Source of the DNA: a virus
Strand: one strand, 5' to 3'
Length of the DNA: 26,070 nt
Virus record (IMG/VR): IMGVR_UViG_3300028553_000144
Coordinates: 1-26,070 of that record
Shown: positions 25,268 through 26,070 of the stretch, piece by piece
Numbering within the stretch: the stretch's first letter is position 1
Layout of the letters: the number at the start of each line of letters is the position of its first letter
The notes under the pieces: model-generated
Database searches by the model: none
What the model saw: only the letters and a program-made list of their open reading frames with translations
What the model was told of the DNA's origin: nothing
Translations under genes and position numbers: made by a program

Positions 25268-25612
25268 TCAGAGTTCTTGAGAGTCTATGGTTCTTTTTAG
25301 CTCTTGCAAAGACCATCGCTCTTCTCTGGAAAGCTTCATAACCTCAGATTTATCATAAGATTTATCACTAATATATATTAATGGATCATCATTAAAAAAA
25401 TCTATATTTACAAACCCTTTTTCCCAAAGAGCCATCAAGTCATTGTTTATGAAGTTTATATGCTCCTCATACAGCTCTGGCATTATTTCTTTTATTTTTG
25501 GGGTAAGAGAGTATAGTATTTCTCCACTCTCTGGATCAACACCAGCAAACTCTATGCCACCTTCAAGTATTAGGCTGTCTACTATTTTACTTATTTCTTC
25601 ATCATTAAGCAT
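25268..25612 (-). CDS. acidic hypothetical protein (114 aa)
   Basis: ATG overlaps the thioredoxin gene by 8 nt. Acidic and helical (LNDEEISKIVDSLILEGGIE... LSREERWSLQELKRT). Not recognised. Confidence 0.7.
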   Translation of the reverse strand: MLNDEEISKIVDSLILEGGIEFAGVDPESGEILYSLTPKIKEIMPELYEEHINFINNDLMALWEKGFVNIDFFNDDPLIYISDKSYDKSEVMKLSREERWSLQELKRTIDSQEL

Positions 25613-25856
25613 TTACGAAGTCCAAGAATTCTTCACGAGTTTTTGCACCAGTCATACGTTTAACCTCTAGACCATCTTTAAGAAGTATATATGTAGGAAC
25701 AGACTTAACACCAAATGTTTCAAAAAGCTCTCTTTCGTAGTCTGCATCAACAAATATAAAATCTATAAGTCCACCCCTCTTTAATTCTTCTGCTACTGGC
25801 ATAGTTCTTTCACATGGTTTACACCATTCAGCAGTAAAGTAAAGTACGTGACTCAC
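25605..25856 (-). CDS. thioredoxin-like protein (83 aa)
   Basis: Active site WCKPC (C12, C15) after the first strand, cis-Pro in SVPTYIL, and the family's strand-helix order; slightly short for thioredoxin. GTG start in a GTGA overlap with the upstream stop. Predicted disulfide reductase, possibly supporting deoxyribonucleotide reduction or another redox need of the phage. Confidence 0.9.
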   Translation of the reverse strand: MSHVLYFTAEWCKPCERTMPVAEELKRGGLIDFIFVDADYERELFETFGVKSVPTYILLKDGLEVKRMTGAKTREEFLDFVNA

Positions 25857-26070
25857 TTACCAGACTTCTTTCTTGCCTTAGCAAGTACATCAAAATCCTT
25901 TACCTTAGTATCACCCATATAGCCCCACGCATATCCATCATTAATCATCATGTCATTAAGAGATACTGTGTCTCCATTAATATATACCCAGCCTAAAATG
26001 CGACCATACTTTTCAGATGAGTTCATCTTCTCAGTCTTAATTACAACTGACTTGGCATCTTTTAGAGCCT
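25853..26070 (-). CDS. staphylococcal-nuclease (TNase)-like protein, partial
   Basis: Enters from the right edge and stops at 25853-25855. About 72 residues visible with KYGRILGWVYINGDTVSLND and GYAWGYMGD, the C-terminal part of the SNase fold (GR-GR-LG...VN..L...GYA). Predicted Ca-dependent nuclease; catalytic residues lie in the missing part. Stop overlaps the thioredoxin start. Confidence 0.8.
   Translation of the reverse strand, partial: ALKDAKSVVIKTEKMNSSEKYGRILGWVYINGDTVSLNDMMINDGYAWGYMGDTKVKDFDVLAKARKKSGK

Overview
This window looks like part of the genome of a tailed bacteriophage infecting a low-GC actinobacterium, most plausibly a freshwater acI-type (Nanopelagicales) host. The evidence is a WhiB-family regulator on the minus strand, GP88 and DUF932 (TIGR03299) phage proteins, a five-gene-type glycan cassette, four canonical tRNA genes, and dense packing of very small genes joined by ATGA/taATG overlaps. 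Many genes have a -10 box exactly 6 nt before the ATG, i.e. leaderless transcripts, which are common in actinobacteria. Host assignment is inference; the DNA is AT-rich by eye.

Layout. (1) 1-7000, plus strand: early-type operons of small proteins, each boundary built from recurring modules: a TGAGCA...TGCTCA stem-loop, a GGGGCCCGA hairpin, a CRP/GlxR-like palindrome TGTGA-N6-TCACA, and a promoter of the form TGTCAG-N10-TATAAT. A tRNA-Asp-like cloverleaf lies at 652-723, GP88 at 3534, DUF932 at 5847, and a canonical tRNA-Asp(GTC) at 6930. (2) 7000-10340: an HNH endonuclease remnant on the minus strand, then a run of overlapping small genes including a YubB/DUF1281-like protein, closed by a rho-independent terminator at 9824. 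(3) 10340-11215: mostly non-coding, full of CAAACCTT repeats that invert to AAGGTTTG across an AT-rich centre, with ATTACGA repeats; a candidate replication origin or partition-type locus. (4) 11215-16390: small, mostly leaderless genes (zinc-binding mini-proteins, single-pass membrane peptides), two small virion-like proteins, a sulfotransferase-like protein, an SGNH-like protein and a small membrane protein. (5) 16398-16626: tRNA-Met/Ile2(CAT), tRNA-Ile(TAT) and tRNA-Arg(TCT). (6) 16663-21442: CgeB-like glycosyltransferase, FkbM methyltransferase, GT2-like protein, sugar nucleotidyltransferase, GT4-like glycosyltransferase and a convergent GT2. (7) 26070-21506, minus strand: thermonuclease-like (partial), thioredoxin, unknown protein, a 380-aa structural-type protein, several unknowns, WhiB, unknowns, XapX and a holin-like protein, ending in a terminator at 21468.

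How it fits together. The left early operons appear to be controlled by a host-type CRP/GlxR factor plus a phage-specific promoter element. The glycan cassette, sulfotransferase and SGNH protein could make or alter a surface glycan of virion or host. The glycan genes use AGA for arginine almost exclusively, unlike the CGT/CGC of the early genes, and tRNA-Arg(TCT) and tRNA-Ile(TAT) sit immediately before them. The minus-strand arm carries regulation, redox and lysis-type genes and meets the plus-strand arm at about 20760.
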